From Paracoccaceae bacterium (GTDB lineage Bacteria; Pseudomonadota; Alphaproteobacteria; Rhodobacterales; Rhodobacteraceae): a stretch of DNA of 64,000 nt. A model generated the notes under the pieces. It searched no databases. It was given only the letters and a program-made list of their open reading frames with translations, and had not been told where the DNA came from. The stretch spans positions 806,001 to 870,000 of the forward strand of contig WKFI01000005.1 of the NCBI GenBank assembly GCA_014872875.1, given 5' to 3'. Position 1 is the first letter of the stretch. Each line of letters begins with the position of its first letter. The position numbers were made by a program, and so were the translations under genes. Shown here one piece after another: positions 26,718 to 35,027 of the stretch.

Positions 26718-27357
26718 GACCCGCATGATTGCCCGCGCCGCGCGCGAAATCGCCCCCGGAATGGTGGTGAACCTGGGTATTGGTCTGCCGACCAGAGTGG
26801 TGGACCACTTGCCAGCCGATTTCCCCGTCTGCCTGCATACCGAAAACGGTTTGACCGGCATCGGTCCCTCTTTGCCACCGGACAGGGCCGACCGGAACCT
26901 GATCGACGCAGGTGGGGCCTATGTCTCCACCGTTCCCGGGTCGGCCTTTTTCGACAGCGCGACCAGCTTTGCCATGGTGCGCTCGGGCCGTCTGGACCTG
27001 ACCATGCTTGGCGCGTTCGAGGTGAGCAGCCAGGGTGACCTGGCCAACTGGAAGATCCCCGGCAAGTTCAGCCCCGGCGTGGGCGGTGGCATCGAACTGG
27101 CGCAAAAGGCGCGCCGGGTCGTGGTCCTGACCACCCATACGGACCGGGCAGGGAACCCAAAGCTCAGGGACACATGCGCCCTGCCACTGACGGCCCAGGG
27201 GTGCGTGTCGCGCGTCTTCACCGAGATGGCGGTCATCGACATTACGCCGCAGGGCTATGCACTCGCGGAGATCGCCGAAGGGGTCAGCCTGGCCGAGGTT
27301 CGGGAGGCTACCGGCGCGCCCTTCACAATTCCCCACGACACCGTTCCAGTTTTTTGA
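26704..27357 (+). CDS. 3-oxoacid CoA-transferase, subunit B
   Basis: This 217-aa subunit carries the catalytic Glu in the LHTENGLTGIGP motif near residue 53 and later GSAFFDSATSFAMVRSG and GAFEVSSQGDLANWKIPG, all typical of AtoA/ScoB. The preferred start is TTG 26704 with GGGGAA about 9 nt upstream, giving a 14-nt overlap with subunit A; ATG 26725 is the alternative but has no ribosome site. It works as a complex with subunit A. Confidence 0.9.
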   Translation: MSNAKTRMIARAAREIAPGMVVNLGIGLPTRVVDHLPADFPVCLHTENGLTGIGPSLPPDRADRNLIDAGGAYVSTVPGSAFFDSATSFAMVRSGRLDLTMLGAFEVSSQGDLANWKIPGKFSPGVGGGIELAQKARRVVVLTTHTDRAGNPKLRDTCALPLTAQGCVSRVFTEMAVIDITPQGYALAEIAEGVSLAEVREATGAPFTIPHDTVPVF

Positions 27358-27364
27358 GGTCATC

Positions 27365-28657
27365 ATGCAAAGCGAACTCAACACCCGTTTATGCGATGCT
27401 GTGGATGCTGCGTTCGACCGGCAGATCGCCTTTCTGTCGGAACTCACCGCGCATCCGTCGACCAGAGGGAATGAACAATCCGCACAGGCGTTCATGGCCA
27501 GGGAACTGGCTGACCGGGGGTATGAGCTGGATCAATGGCAGATTGACGTTGCCGAAATTCAGCACCTGCCCGGGTTCTCTCCGGTCCTTGGGCCTTATGA
27601 GGATGCCGTGAATGTTGTGGGAACGCATCGCTCTAAGACCGGGACAGGACGCTCACTGATCCTGAACGGACATATCGACGTGGTGCCTGCCGGGCCGCTG
27701 GACATGTGGGACACCCCGCCGTTCGAACCGCGGGTTGAGGACGGCTGGCTTTATGGTCGCGGTGGCGGCGATATGAAAGCCGGGCTGGCGTCGAACCTCT
27801 TTGCGCTGGATGCGCTTGCAGCCTGTGGGCTGGCGCCTGCAGCGGATGTCTTCTTTCAATCCGTGGTCGAGGAAGAGTGCACCGGAAACGGCGCGCTGGC
27901 CTGCCTGGCGCGGGGCTATACCGCTGACGCCGCCCTGATCCCCGAACCGTTTTCGGAACATCTGGTCACGGCACAGCTGGGCGTCCTGTGGTTCCAGGTG
28001 CATCTGAAAGGGCTGCCCACCCATGTGGCTTACGCGGGCAGTGGCGCCAACGCGATTGAAGCCGCGATACCGCTAATCCGCGCGCTGCACGAGATGGAGC
28101 ACCGCTGGAATGCTGCCGAAAACCGGACCAGCGATTATGCACATATGGACCACGCGCTGAACCTGAACGTCGGCAAGATCGAAGGCGGCGACTGGACCAG
28201 TTCGGTTCCGGCCTGGTGCGTGTTTGACGTGCGCATGGGTCTCTTTCCCGGGCAATCCATCGACGCGGCCAAGGCGGAGATTGAACAGGTCATTCTGGAC
28301 GCCGCGCGGCAGAACGACTTCCTGCGCAATTCACTGCCCGAGATCGTCTATCACGGCTTCCACGCCGAAGGGTACGCGCTGTCGCAGGACAGTTCCGCCA
28401 AAGCGACCTCGGCCATTGCAGCGCTTGAGAGCGCACACCGCTCGGCCACCGGCGAAGACCTGGTGCGCGAAGCGATCACCGCCACGACTGACGCACGGTT
28501 TTTTGGCCTTTATGCCGATACGCCTGCGCTGGTCTACGGCCCCCGCGCCGAGGCGATCCACGGTTTCAACGAACGGGTCGAACTCGAAAGTATGCGCCGC
28601 GTGACCAAAGCCACAGCCATGTTCATCGCCGACTGGTGCGGCGTTGAAAAGCTCTGA
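27365..28657 (+). CDS. M20-family deacetylase/peptidase (ArgE/DapE type)
   Basis: This 430-aa metal-dependent amidohydrolase has ligand motifs LNGHIDVVPAG, YGRGGGDMKAGL, VVEEECTGNGAL, LIPEPFSEHL and a final IHGFNERV with the His ligand. ATG 27365 has GAGGT 6 nt upstream; the longer frame from 27257 overlaps the CoA-transferase gene and is rejected. ArgE-type enzymes split N-acyl groups from amino acids, so it probably releases an amino compound from an N-acylated import product. It is the first of two M20 genes in the operon. Confidence 0.88.
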   Translation: MQSELNTRLCDAVDAAFDRQIAFLSELTAHPSTRGNEQSAQAFMARELADRGYELDQWQIDVAEIQHLPGFSPVLGPYEDAVNVVGTHRSKTGTGRSLILNGHIDVVPAGPLDMWDTPPFEPRVEDGWLYGRGGGDMKAGLASNLFALDALAACGLAPAADVFFQSVVEEECTGNGALACLARGYTADAALIPEPFSEHLVTAQLGVLWFQVHLKGLPTHVAYAGSGANAIEAAIPLIRALHEMEHRWNAAENRTSDYAHMDHALNLNVGKIEGGDWTSSVPAWCVFDVRMGLFPGQSIDAAKAEIEQVILDAARQNDFLRNSLPEIVYHGFHAEGYALSQDSSAKATSAIAALESAHRSATGEDLVREAITATTDARFFGLYADTPALVYGPRAEAIHGFNERVELESMRRVTKATAMFIADWCGVEKL

Positions 28658-28667
28658 GGAGGTGCAG

Positions 28668-29825
28668 ATGCAACCCTTGTCTCCCGATCAGATCGCGCAT
28701 CTGGTGGCCCTGCGTCACGAGTTGCACCAAAAACCTGAGATCTCTGGTGAAGAGGCCCGGACGGCAGACCGCATCGCGGCAGAGCTGGAAACGCTGGGCG
28801 CTGACCGGATCTGGCGCGGGCTTGGCGGTCATGGCGTGGCCGCAGAATTCACCAGGCGCGAGGACGGCCCGACGGTTCTGCTCAGGTGTGAACTTGACGG
28901 CTTGCCCATCCGCGAAATCTCGGATCTGCCTTACCGGTCGACGATCCCGGGCAAGGGGCACTTGTGTGGCCATGATGGCCACATGGCGTCTCTGTTGGGC
29001 GTGGCCATGCGGCTTGCCGAACGGCCCGAAAAGGGACGCGCCATTCTGCTGTTCCAGCCTGCCGAGGAAACCGGCGCGGGGGCTCAGGCGGTGATCGACG
29101 ATCCGCGCTGGCCTGAAATCCGGCCCGATTTTGCCTTTGCCTATCACAATGTTCCGGGCCGCCCCCTGGGCGAGGTTGGTCTGCGTCAGGGCCCGGGTAA
29201 CTGCGCCTCGCGCGGGTTGCAGATCCTGCTCGAGGGCAAGAGCTCTCACGCCGCCGCGCCCGAAGATGGCGTGTCTCCCGGCGCTGCTATCGCCGCCCTG
29301 ATGAGCGAACTGCCCGGCCTCAGCTGCGGGACCATTGGCGACCCTGAGTTTTCGCTGGCGACCCTGACACATGCCAAACTGGGAGAGCCCACATTCGGCA
29401 TCGCCCCTGCCGATGGCGAGCTGCGCGTGACCCTGCGGTCGATGACCAACGAACGGATGGACGCGCTGGTGCAGCAGGCGCTGCAGCGGGTCCAAACGCA
29501 CTCGGGCGGTCTTGCCGTTGATATCCTGTGGCACGATGTCTTTCGGGCTGTGGTCAACGACGCTGGGGCCACCGATATCGCCCGCAATGCAGCAAGCGCG
29601 CTGGGGCAACAGTGCTTTGAGATGTCCTCGCCCATGCGCTGGTCCGAGGATTTCGGGCGGTTCGGCGATGACGGGGCCCAATCGGCCTTGCTCTATCTCG
29701 GGGCTGGCGATAGTCATCCCCAACTTCACAACCCCGACTATGATTTCCCCGATGCCCTCATCCCTGTGGCGGTGGACCTGTTCTTCCAGATCCTGCGGGA
29801 CATCCTGAGCCCTGAGGCGCAGTAA
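28668..29825 (+). CDS. M20D amidohydrolase (hippurate/N-acyl amino acid hydrolase type)
   Basis: The 385-aa protein has the M20D signature HLCGHDGHMASLLGV, FQPAEETGAGAQAVI, SSHAAAPEDGVSPG and a late His in DSHPQLHNPDYDF. Relatives cleave N-acyl amino acids, auxin conjugates or N-acetyl-diaminopimelate. ATG 28668 has a strong GAGGAGG site 6 nt upstream. Two different M20 enzymes in one operon suggest two amide bonds to be cut in the transported compound, or two related substrates. Confidence 0.88.
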   Translation: MQPLSPDQIAHLVALRHELHQKPEISGEEARTADRIAAELETLGADRIWRGLGGHGVAAEFTRREDGPTVLLRCELDGLPIREISDLPYRSTIPGKGHLCGHDGHMASLLGVAMRLAERPEKGRAILLFQPAEETGAGAQAVIDDPRWPEIRPDFAFAYHNVPGRPLGEVGLRQGPGNCASRGLQILLEGKSSHAAAPEDGVSPGAAIAALMSELPGLSCGTIGDPEFSLATLTHAKLGEPTFGIAPADGELRVTLRSMTNERMDALVQQALQRVQTHSGGLAVDILWHDVFRAVVNDAGATDIARNAASALGQQCFEMSSPMRWSEDFGRFGDDGAQSALLYLGAGDSHPQLHNPDYDFPDALIPVAVDLFFQILRDILSPEAQ

Positions 29826-29827
29826 AG

Positions 29828-30943
29828 ATGCGAAACGGGAGCGCAACATCCTGGTGCACCATTCACCGCGACCGGATCTCGCGAAATCTGGACCTCGCGC
29901 GGGGTCTTGTCCCTGACGGCCGCACGTTTTGTGCCGTGTTAAAGGCCGATGCCTATGGGCATGGCATTGCGCAAGTCGTGCCCTTGATCCGGGAACAGGG
30001 GGTCGAGACTGTCGGCATCACATCAAACGCCGAAGCGCACGCTGTTCGCGACGCAGGGTTCGACGGCACGCTGATCCGAATGCGCGCGGCTACACTGCAG
30101 GAAATCGAAGGCGCGCTGGATGATCGTGTCGAAGAACAGGTCACCTCGGTCACCACCGCGCGGCAGCTTCGCGCCCTAATGGACGCGGGAAAACTGCGAA
30201 CCGGTGTCCATCTGGCGTTGAATGCAGCGGGCATGTCGCGCGATGCACTAGAGATTTCGTCGGCGGACGGGCAGAACACATGCCATAAAATCCTTGCCAC
30301 TCTGGGGACTGAGATCCATGGGATCTGTTCGCATTTTCCATCCAATGAACCCGCGCATCTCAGGCAAAGCGCGGATCAGTTTCAGCGACATGCCGCGTGG
30401 GTCTTTGAAAACAGTGATCTTAAACGCAGTGAAACGTTGGTGCATGTCGGCAGCTCTCTGACTCTGATCTCGGACGTGGACGTCGCGACCGACATGTATC
30501 GCTGTGGCGCAATCCTTTACGGGATCTTGAGGCCTGACCTGGGTTTTCGACCGACAATGGACCTTGAGGCCCGCGTCGTCAGTCTGCAGGACTATCCGCA
30601 AGGGATGACAGTCGGTTATGACCGCGCCTGCCGTCTGGATAGGAATTGTCGTCTGGCTTGCATTTCGATCGGCTACGAGAATGGGTTCAGGCGCGTTGCT
30701 CATGAAGGCAGTGCTGTCGCGATCCGGGATACACTGGCGCCAGTACTGGGAAAGATCTCAATGAATGCGATCGTGGCGGATGTGACCGGCATCAAAGATA
30801 TCGCTGTTGGTGATACCGTCGGGGTGTTCGGAGAAGGCGATGTCACATCCATCCTGCCGGAAACGGCTGAAACCCAGTTCCGAACCATCATGGCAGACCT
30901 CTACACGGACTGGGGGCAGCGCAACCATCGGGTCTATCGCTGA
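29828..30943 (+). CDS. Alanine racemase-family PLP enzyme
   Basis: This 371-aa fold-type III enzyme has cofactor Lys in FCAVLKADAYGHG near residue 39, the second-half motif ISIGYENGFRR with the catalytic Tyr on the opposite side, and GKISMNAIVADVT. Compared with housekeeping Alr, the LNTGMNRLG motif is changed to LNAAGMSRDAL, and GYADGY to GYENGF, so a substrate other than alanine is possible. It is the last gene of the transport-catabolic operon, 2 nt after the second M20 gene, pointing to a catabolic rather than cell-wall role. Confidence 0.85.
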   Translation: MRNGSATSWCTIHRDRISRNLDLARGLVPDGRTFCAVLKADAYGHGIAQVVPLIREQGVETVGITSNAEAHAVRDAGFDGTLIRMRAATLQEIEGALDDRVEEQVTSVTTARQLRALMDAGKLRTGVHLALNAAGMSRDALEISSADGQNTCHKILATLGTEIHGICSHFPSNEPAHLRQSADQFQRHAAWVFENSDLKRSETLVHVGSSLTLISDVDVATDMYRCGAILYGILRPDLGFRPTMDLEARVVSLQDYPQGMTVGYDRACRLDRNCRLACISIGYENGFRRVAHEGSAVAIRDTLAPVLGKISMNAIVADVTGIKDIAVGDTVGVFGEGDVTSILPETAETQFRTIMADLYTDWGQRNHRVYR

Positions 30944-31036
30944 ACCGCGCGCCTCACTCTTTGAATGGGGTTTGGTTGTGGGATGCGCCCCTTACGTTGC
31001 AGCCAGCGGCCGTTTCACTTCGCCAATAAGAACGTC

Positions 31037-31510
31037 TCAAGTTTTGTTCAGTTCGCCCGTCGTCAGTACAGCACCTGCTGGCAGATCTTCGGCATCAAGC
31101 ATTGACGCAATCCGTTCCAGCGACGCGACAAGCATTGCTTGCTCCCAGTCTTCGAGGTCCTTGAAGCGCCGAACAAACCGTTGCTGAAGCGGATCGGGGG
31201 CATTTTCGATAGTGTGCCGCCCAAATTCAGTAATGACGATATTGGTCTGACGCCGATCTTCCAGTGACTTTTCACGCGCGACACACTCGCGCGCGACCAG
31301 CCTGTCGACCAATGCGGTTACAGTTGCCTGACTTACATGCATCCGGGTCGCAATGGCTTTGGCCGTGGTTTGACCGGTTTCTCCGACCATTTGCAGGGCC
31401 CGGAATTGTACCGACGTCAGCCCGGCCTGTAACGCCAGTTCGCGCCCTGCAATTTCCGTGGCTCGAAGGATCTGGCGCAATGCAACCAGGCTACTGTCGA
31501 TACGATCCAT
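31037..31510 (-). CDS. EctR-like MarR-family regulator (copy 2)
   Basis: This 157-aa winged-helix protein is closely related to the regulator at 6976-7452: both begin MDRIDSSL, share DPLQQRFVR and DWEQAMLVASLER, and differ mainly in the recognition region (TAKAIATRMHVSQATVTALVDRL). ATG 31510 with GGAG 6 nt upstream is chosen over 31522. It is divergent from an EctA-like gene, repeating the ectR-ectA layout. It probably controls that gene through the palindrome at 31644-31660 and may cross-talk with the ectoine operon. Confidence 0.86.
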   Translation of the reverse strand: MDRIDSSLVALRQILRATEIAGRELALQAGLTSVQFRALQMVGETGQTTAKAIATRMHVSQATVTALVDRLVARECVAREKSLEDRRQTNIVITEFGRHTIENAPDPLQQRFVRRFKDLEDWEQAMLVASLERIASMLDAEDLPAGAVLTTGELNKT

Positions 31511-31643
31511 ATGAAGCTCCACACCGAGGATGGATCGAGAGTGTCAATTTTGCATTGGAATCTCAAGTGATTTCACTTTTAAAAGCTTCATCACGCAAAG
31601 CAAAATGAACCCAAGAACCTCAAAATTTCACCTTACACAAGGA

Positions 31644-31660
31644 AATTTGCTTAGCAAATT
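31644..31660. promoter_or_regulatory. Palindrome AATTTGC-TTA-GCAAATT, candidate operator of EctR copy 2
   Basis: This perfect 7+3+7 palindrome lies in the AT-rich region between the divergent regulator and EctA-like genes. TATGAT at 31677-31682 would make a -10 element with the palindrome over the -35 position, as expected for a repressor site. Its half-site equals that of the palindrome at 7496-7509. Confidence 0.6.
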
Positions 31661-31711
31661 GAATTTTTTGCTTCGGTATGATAGTTAGTCAATCAAAGCT
31701 TAGGAGAAACG

Positions 31712-32242
31712 ATGAAACACTCACTTGAATTGTTTGAGCAACCAATTCCGACGTTGCGCGCACCTCAGCCAGAAGATGGAGAGCGCGTTGCTTTGCTGGC
31801 GAAAGATGATCGCAAGCAGGCCTTTGGAGAACTGCTTGGTGAACTCTCAGACTTTGAGCAGTTCATGAATACTTCGATCGTTGCCGAGGTGGATGGAGAA
31901 GTCGTTGGGGCCGTTTTGGCCTATGTCCCACCCTACGCCCCCAACACCCTGAACATCCTGCAAGTGGTGATCCACGAGAACGAAGAAAACAAGGGGCTTG
32001 GCTCTCTGATGTTGGGGCAATTGATGCGCCGAAAGGTCTGTGCCGAGATCACCCAGGTGGAAACCACGATAAGCGCATGTGACGATGTCACCTGGGCCCT
32101 CTTTCGCCGCTTTGCACGATGGCAGCGCAGCCGCATGGAAATCACACCCTTCTTCACCCAAGCGCTACAGCCACGCCGTCGGCACGAAAATGACAACCAA
32201 GTCACAATTCAACTCGCTGGCGAAACGAACAACCCCGTCTAA
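31712..32242 (+). CDS. Diverged EctA-like GNAT acetyltransferase
   Basis: The 176-aa protein has the same length as EctA (7680-8210) and aligns along its whole length: LRAPQPEDGERV against LRKPTARDGADI, NTLNILQVVIHENEENKGLGSLML for the CoA loop, ETTISACDDVTWALFRRFARWQ and MEITPFFTQALQ. However, the EctA substrate signature PLDENSMYCNLLQC is replaced by an unrelated KQAFGELLGELSD-type stretch. It therefore probably keeps acetyl-CoA binding but has a new acceptor, or is a non-catalytic partner. AGGAG lies 6 nt upstream of the ATG. No ectB or ectC is adjacent. Confidence 0.82.
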   Translation: MKHSLELFEQPIPTLRAPQPEDGERVALLAKDDRKQAFGELLGELSDFEQFMNTSIVAEVDGEVVGAVLAYVPPYAPNTLNILQVVIHENEENKGLGSLMLGQLMRRKVCAEITQVETTISACDDVTWALFRRFARWQRSRMEITPFFTQALQPRRRHENDNQVTIQLAGETNNPV

Positions 32243-32314
32243 GTCCGAAACGCGCGTCAATTAATAAGTGTAGTGCAAACCCAAGGCACCTGAAACGAAA
32301 GCAGATTGACCCAT

Positions 32315-32701
32315 ATGACGATTGACAATGACACCGCCTATTGCGCTGAGGAAGCCACCACATTGGGAGACCGCGTCGTTGCTGCGCGTGAAGCAACGGG
32401 GTTGACCCAAAAGGATCTCGCCCGGCAGTTGGGCGTCAAGCTCAAAACCGTACAGGCCTGGGAGGGCGACCGGACCGAGCCACGCGCAAACAAGGCGCAA
32501 ATGATGTCAGGCGTTCTCGGAGTCTCATTGACTTGGCTTCTGAGTGGAGAAGGTGACGGTGTGCCAGAAACAGTCGAAACGCCTGAACTCGGCGCGGATT
32601 TGTCTTCGTCCCTGCACAACATTCGCAAATTGAAGGCAGAACTCTCGCAATCTTTGCGCAAACTTGGCGCGATTGAGAAGCAGCTGCAGAGCGCTCTCTA
32701 A
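32315..32701 (+). CDS. XRE-family HTH regulator with C-terminal coiled coil
   Basis: The 128-aa protein has helix-turn-helix residues about 20-75 (TGLTQKDLARQLGVKLKTVQAWEGDRTEP) and a C-terminal tail SLHNIRKLKAELSQSLRKLGAIEKQLQ with leucine heptads, likely a dimer coil. ATG 32315 is preferred over the upstream TTG 32306; the ribosome site is weak. It lies 72 nt after the EctA-like gene on the same strand and may share its transcript. The target is unknown. Confidence 0.78.
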   Translation: MTIDNDTAYCAEEATTLGDRVVAAREATGLTQKDLARQLGVKLKTVQAWEGDRTEPRANKAQMMSGVLGVSLTWLLSGEGDGVPETVETPELGADLSSSLHNIRKLKAELSQSLRKLGAIEKQLQSAL

Positions 32702-32765
32702 ACAGCGGGAAACTTTGCTGCTTTGTCCGGCAGTTCACCACAAACAAAAAAAAAGAGCAGGAACC

Positions 32766-33035
32766 ATGACCAATCCCGAACTCCAGCAGGCCACCGGTAA
32801 TCATCCTAAAGATGACAATGAAACCTCTGATAATCGGCAAGACCTCTTGCCGGGGATTGTTCGGAAGAAATTGGGACTCAGCAGCCCAGACATGGCCGAG
32901 CTATTTGGCATGAGCGAAGTCGGTTATCGCAGCTGGGAAGTGGGTAGTCGTCGTCCTGGTGGCCCCGCACTCAAACTGTTGGCGCTTCTCGACTTGCAGC
33001 CCAAAAAGGTTCTTTTCTGGCTGAATGCACTATAA
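32766..33035 (+). CDS. Small XRE-type HTH protein, 89 aa
   Basis: After about 25 polar residues comes IVRKKLGLSSPDMAELFGMSEVGYRSWEVGSRRPGGPALKLLALL, split here as a compact XRE helix-turn-helix of the NadS or antitoxin sort (LGLSSPDMAELFG; SEVGYRSWEVGSRRP). ATG 32766 has CAGGAA 6 nt upstream. It follows the other HTH gene by 64 nt. No toxin gene is visible next to it, so it is probably a solitary regulator. Confidence 0.72.
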   Translation: MTNPELQQATGNHPKDDNETSDNRQDLLPGIVRKKLGLSSPDMAELFGMSEVGYRSWEVGSRRPGGPALKLLALLDLQPKKVLFWLNAL

Positions 33036-33424
33036 GCGACGTGCCGAAAGCAGCTGCGTTTTTCTGGGCTCCCAACGGCGCAAACCGAGAAGCTGCAGCA
33101 TTACGCGTCGCGCTTGATGGGCGCGTAGAACCAGAAGCGGTCACTGACAACTTGATGTCCGATGGCAGTTTTGTCCGCACTTGACCCTTGCTCGCCCCAT
33201 TTGTGCTGCGGCAAGAATGAGTGACCTGTTTCGCCGACGCCCAGCAACGTCCGTAGCCGAGCAAGTGCAGCGATTTTCGCGCCGCGTGCGTGCGCAGCAA
33301 AAAAGTCAATTCACAGGTTGGGCTCTCACCTGACCTTCTCGGCAGATGCACGCGAGTTTGTTATCCTGAGTTGCCAACGTCTGTTTGGCGCTGTGGTGGA
33401 TCGTGGTGGATGGGAGGAACCATC
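33036..33424. other. Intergenic stretch, no supported gene
   Basis: The 389 nt hold no supported gene. Words such as AATGAGTGACCTG and GTTTTGTCCGCACTTGACC resemble the decayed intergenic sequence at 1856-2326. The upstream extension of the next ORF to 33290 is probably non-coding. Confidence 0.35.
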
Positions 33425-34057
33425 ATGACCATTGCAAACTTACCTGCCATCCGTGCGTGCCGACCAGCATGGAACAAAGGCCGCGTCGTTGGGCAAAAAC
33501 GCCCTCTGATGCCAAAACATGTTTGGGCCATCCGAGTGCGGCTGGAAATCGCCGAGAACCACCGTGATCTGGCTTTGTTCAATCTTGCAATTGACAGCAA
33601 GCTTCGCGGTTGTGATCTGGCGAAACTGAAGGTCGCGGACATCTACGCCTCGGGTCAGGTCAAAGAGCGTGCATCAATCATTCAAAGTAAAACGCAGCGA
33701 CCTGTGCGGTTTGAAATTACCGAAGGCACGCGCAAGTCAATTCTGCGATGGATGCAGGAGCCGCTGATGGTTGGTTCGGAATATCTGTGGCCCGGACGGT
33801 TTCACGAACGGTTGCATATTTCGACCCGTCAATACGCACGCTTGGTTCGCGATTGGGTCATATCCATCGGGCTCGATCCTACATCATTTGGCACGCATTC
33901 GATGCGGAGAACCAAGGTCGCGCACATCTATCGCAAGACTGGAAATTTGCGAGCGGTGCAGCTTTTGCTCGGCCACACGAAGATGGATAGCACCGTTCGA
34001 TATCTTGGTGTCGAGCTCGAAGATGCGTTGGCTATATCGGAAGCCGTTGAAATCTAA
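33425..34057 (+). CDS. Short tyrosine-type recombinase/integrase, 210 aa
   Basis: The catalytic fold of a tyrosine recombinase is present without the usual N-terminal DNA-binding core: first Arg in DSKLRGCDLAKLK, the box HSMRRTKVA (His-x-x-Arg), the LGHTKMDSTVRYLG segment with the His and the terminal Tyr. Such solitary ~200-residue proteins are widespread in alphaproteobacteria and have no proven role. ATG 33425 gives the usual N-terminus (MTIANLPAIRACRPAWNKGR); a purine-rich GGAGG lies about 7 nt upstream. It has no att-like repeats of its own. Confidence 0.82.
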   Translation: MTIANLPAIRACRPAWNKGRVVGQKRPLMPKHVWAIRVRLEIAENHRDLALFNLAIDSKLRGCDLAKLKVADIYASGQVKERASIIQSKTQRPVRFEITEGTRKSILRWMQEPLMVGSEYLWPGRFHERLHISTRQYARLVRDWVISIGLDPTSFGTHSMRRTKVAHIYRKTGNLRAVQLLLGHTKMDSTVRYLGVELEDALAISEAVEI

Positions 34058-34183
34058 CCACAAGGGGCGTCCTAGCGGACGGCCCAAACCCGCCGTTGTA
34101 TCAACATCCAGAATGCCGCAACGCGGCCCGTAATTGCAGACCATTATGCCCTGCACAGCCCGTCCATTATTTCCGCTCATCGG

Positions 34184-34612
34184 TCAGGTGCGCAGCATCC
34201 GCCATCGCTGACGGATCAGGGTGTCACCAGACGCCGCGTCGAGTGTTTCTACCTTGAGCATATTGTAGCTGCGCTGCCCATGCCCCTCTTCGATGGCTTC
34301 AAAGGTGATGCGAACGCACAGGTCGGTTTCCGGCAGGATTGGTTGGGTGAACCGTATCTGGCCAAGCTCGGCACCAATCAGCGGGGCATCGCCAAAAGGG
34401 CGGGTCTCGACCGCAAGACGCATGGCCAATGCGTGGGCATGCCAGCCACTGGCCACCAACTTGCCAAAAAACCCGTCCTGCGCGGCAGCTTCGTCAATAT
34501 GCATCGGTTGCGGGTCAAATTCCTGCGCAAAGCCGATGGCGGCATCTCGGGTTAGCCGCGCCGACCTGCTGGTGACGCTCTCTCCGACGCTCAATGCCTT
34601 CTGTTCAACCAT
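34184..34612 (-). CDS. MaoC-like hotdog-fold dehydratase
   Basis: This 142-aa MaoC-type hydratase has FAQEFDPQPMHIDEAAAQ, containing the catalytic Asp and His of the hydratase-2 motif, and VASGWHAHALAMRL. It hydrates or dehydrates acyl-CoA-like substrates. ATG 34612 follows AAAGGAGCAAAG and overlaps the upstream gene by 8 nt; the longer frame to 34759 is rejected. Operon partners are a DUF2000 protein and a LysE-type exporter. Confidence 0.86.
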   Translation of the reverse strand: MVEQKALSVGESVTSRSARLTRDAAIGFAQEFDPQPMHIDEAAAQDGFFGKLVASGWHAHALAMRLAVETRPFGDAPLIGAELGQIRFTQPILPETDLCVRITFEAIEEGHGQRSYNMLKVETLDAASGDTLIRQRWRMLRT

Positions 34613-35012
34613 GCATCTTTGCTCCTTTGGTGATCTTGTCGACGATTTTCTTGTCAGCACGCAGGGCGATCCCCACGGTGTTTGACTCATCCGGGCCATG
34701 TTCGGCAAACACGGCGCGGTTGGCGTCATCATGACCGGTGGCGAACATCTCTTCGACATAGGCGACGGTGTCGACGCCGCGCGTCCGGGCGCGGTTGCGG
34801 ATGTTGGTCAGCACATTGGTCGGCCCGGTCAGCACGATCACCGGCTGCACTGACATCGGCAGATGGGCATTGCCATCGCAGTCTTCATAAGGGGCGCCGA
34901 TCAGATCGGGGTTGGCACCGGTGATGCCGCTCATAAGAAAGGCGGTCACATTGAGCTTTTGCCAGGTGGCGAGGTCATCGCGGACGATGATGGCGATCTT
35001 TGTGTCGAACAT
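34605..35012 (-). CDS. DUF2000 family protein
   Basis: This 135-aa protein begins FDTKIAIIVRDDLATWQKLNVTAFL and contains YEDCDGNAHLPMSVQPVIVL, the pattern of DUF2000 proteins that share the peptidyl-tRNA hydrolase II fold. The function is not known. It lies between LysE and MaoC genes with a 15-nt gap upstream and an 8-nt overlap downstream, so the three are co-transcribed. Confidence 0.83.
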   Translation of the reverse strand: MFDTKIAIIVRDDLATWQKLNVTAFLMSGITGANPDLIGAPYEDCDGNAHLPMSVQPVIVLTGPTNVLTNIRNRARTRGVDTVAYVEEMFATGHDDANRAVFAEHGPDESNTVGIALRADKKIVDKITKGAKMHG

Positions 35013-35027
35013 TTCAGTCGGTCCTTG

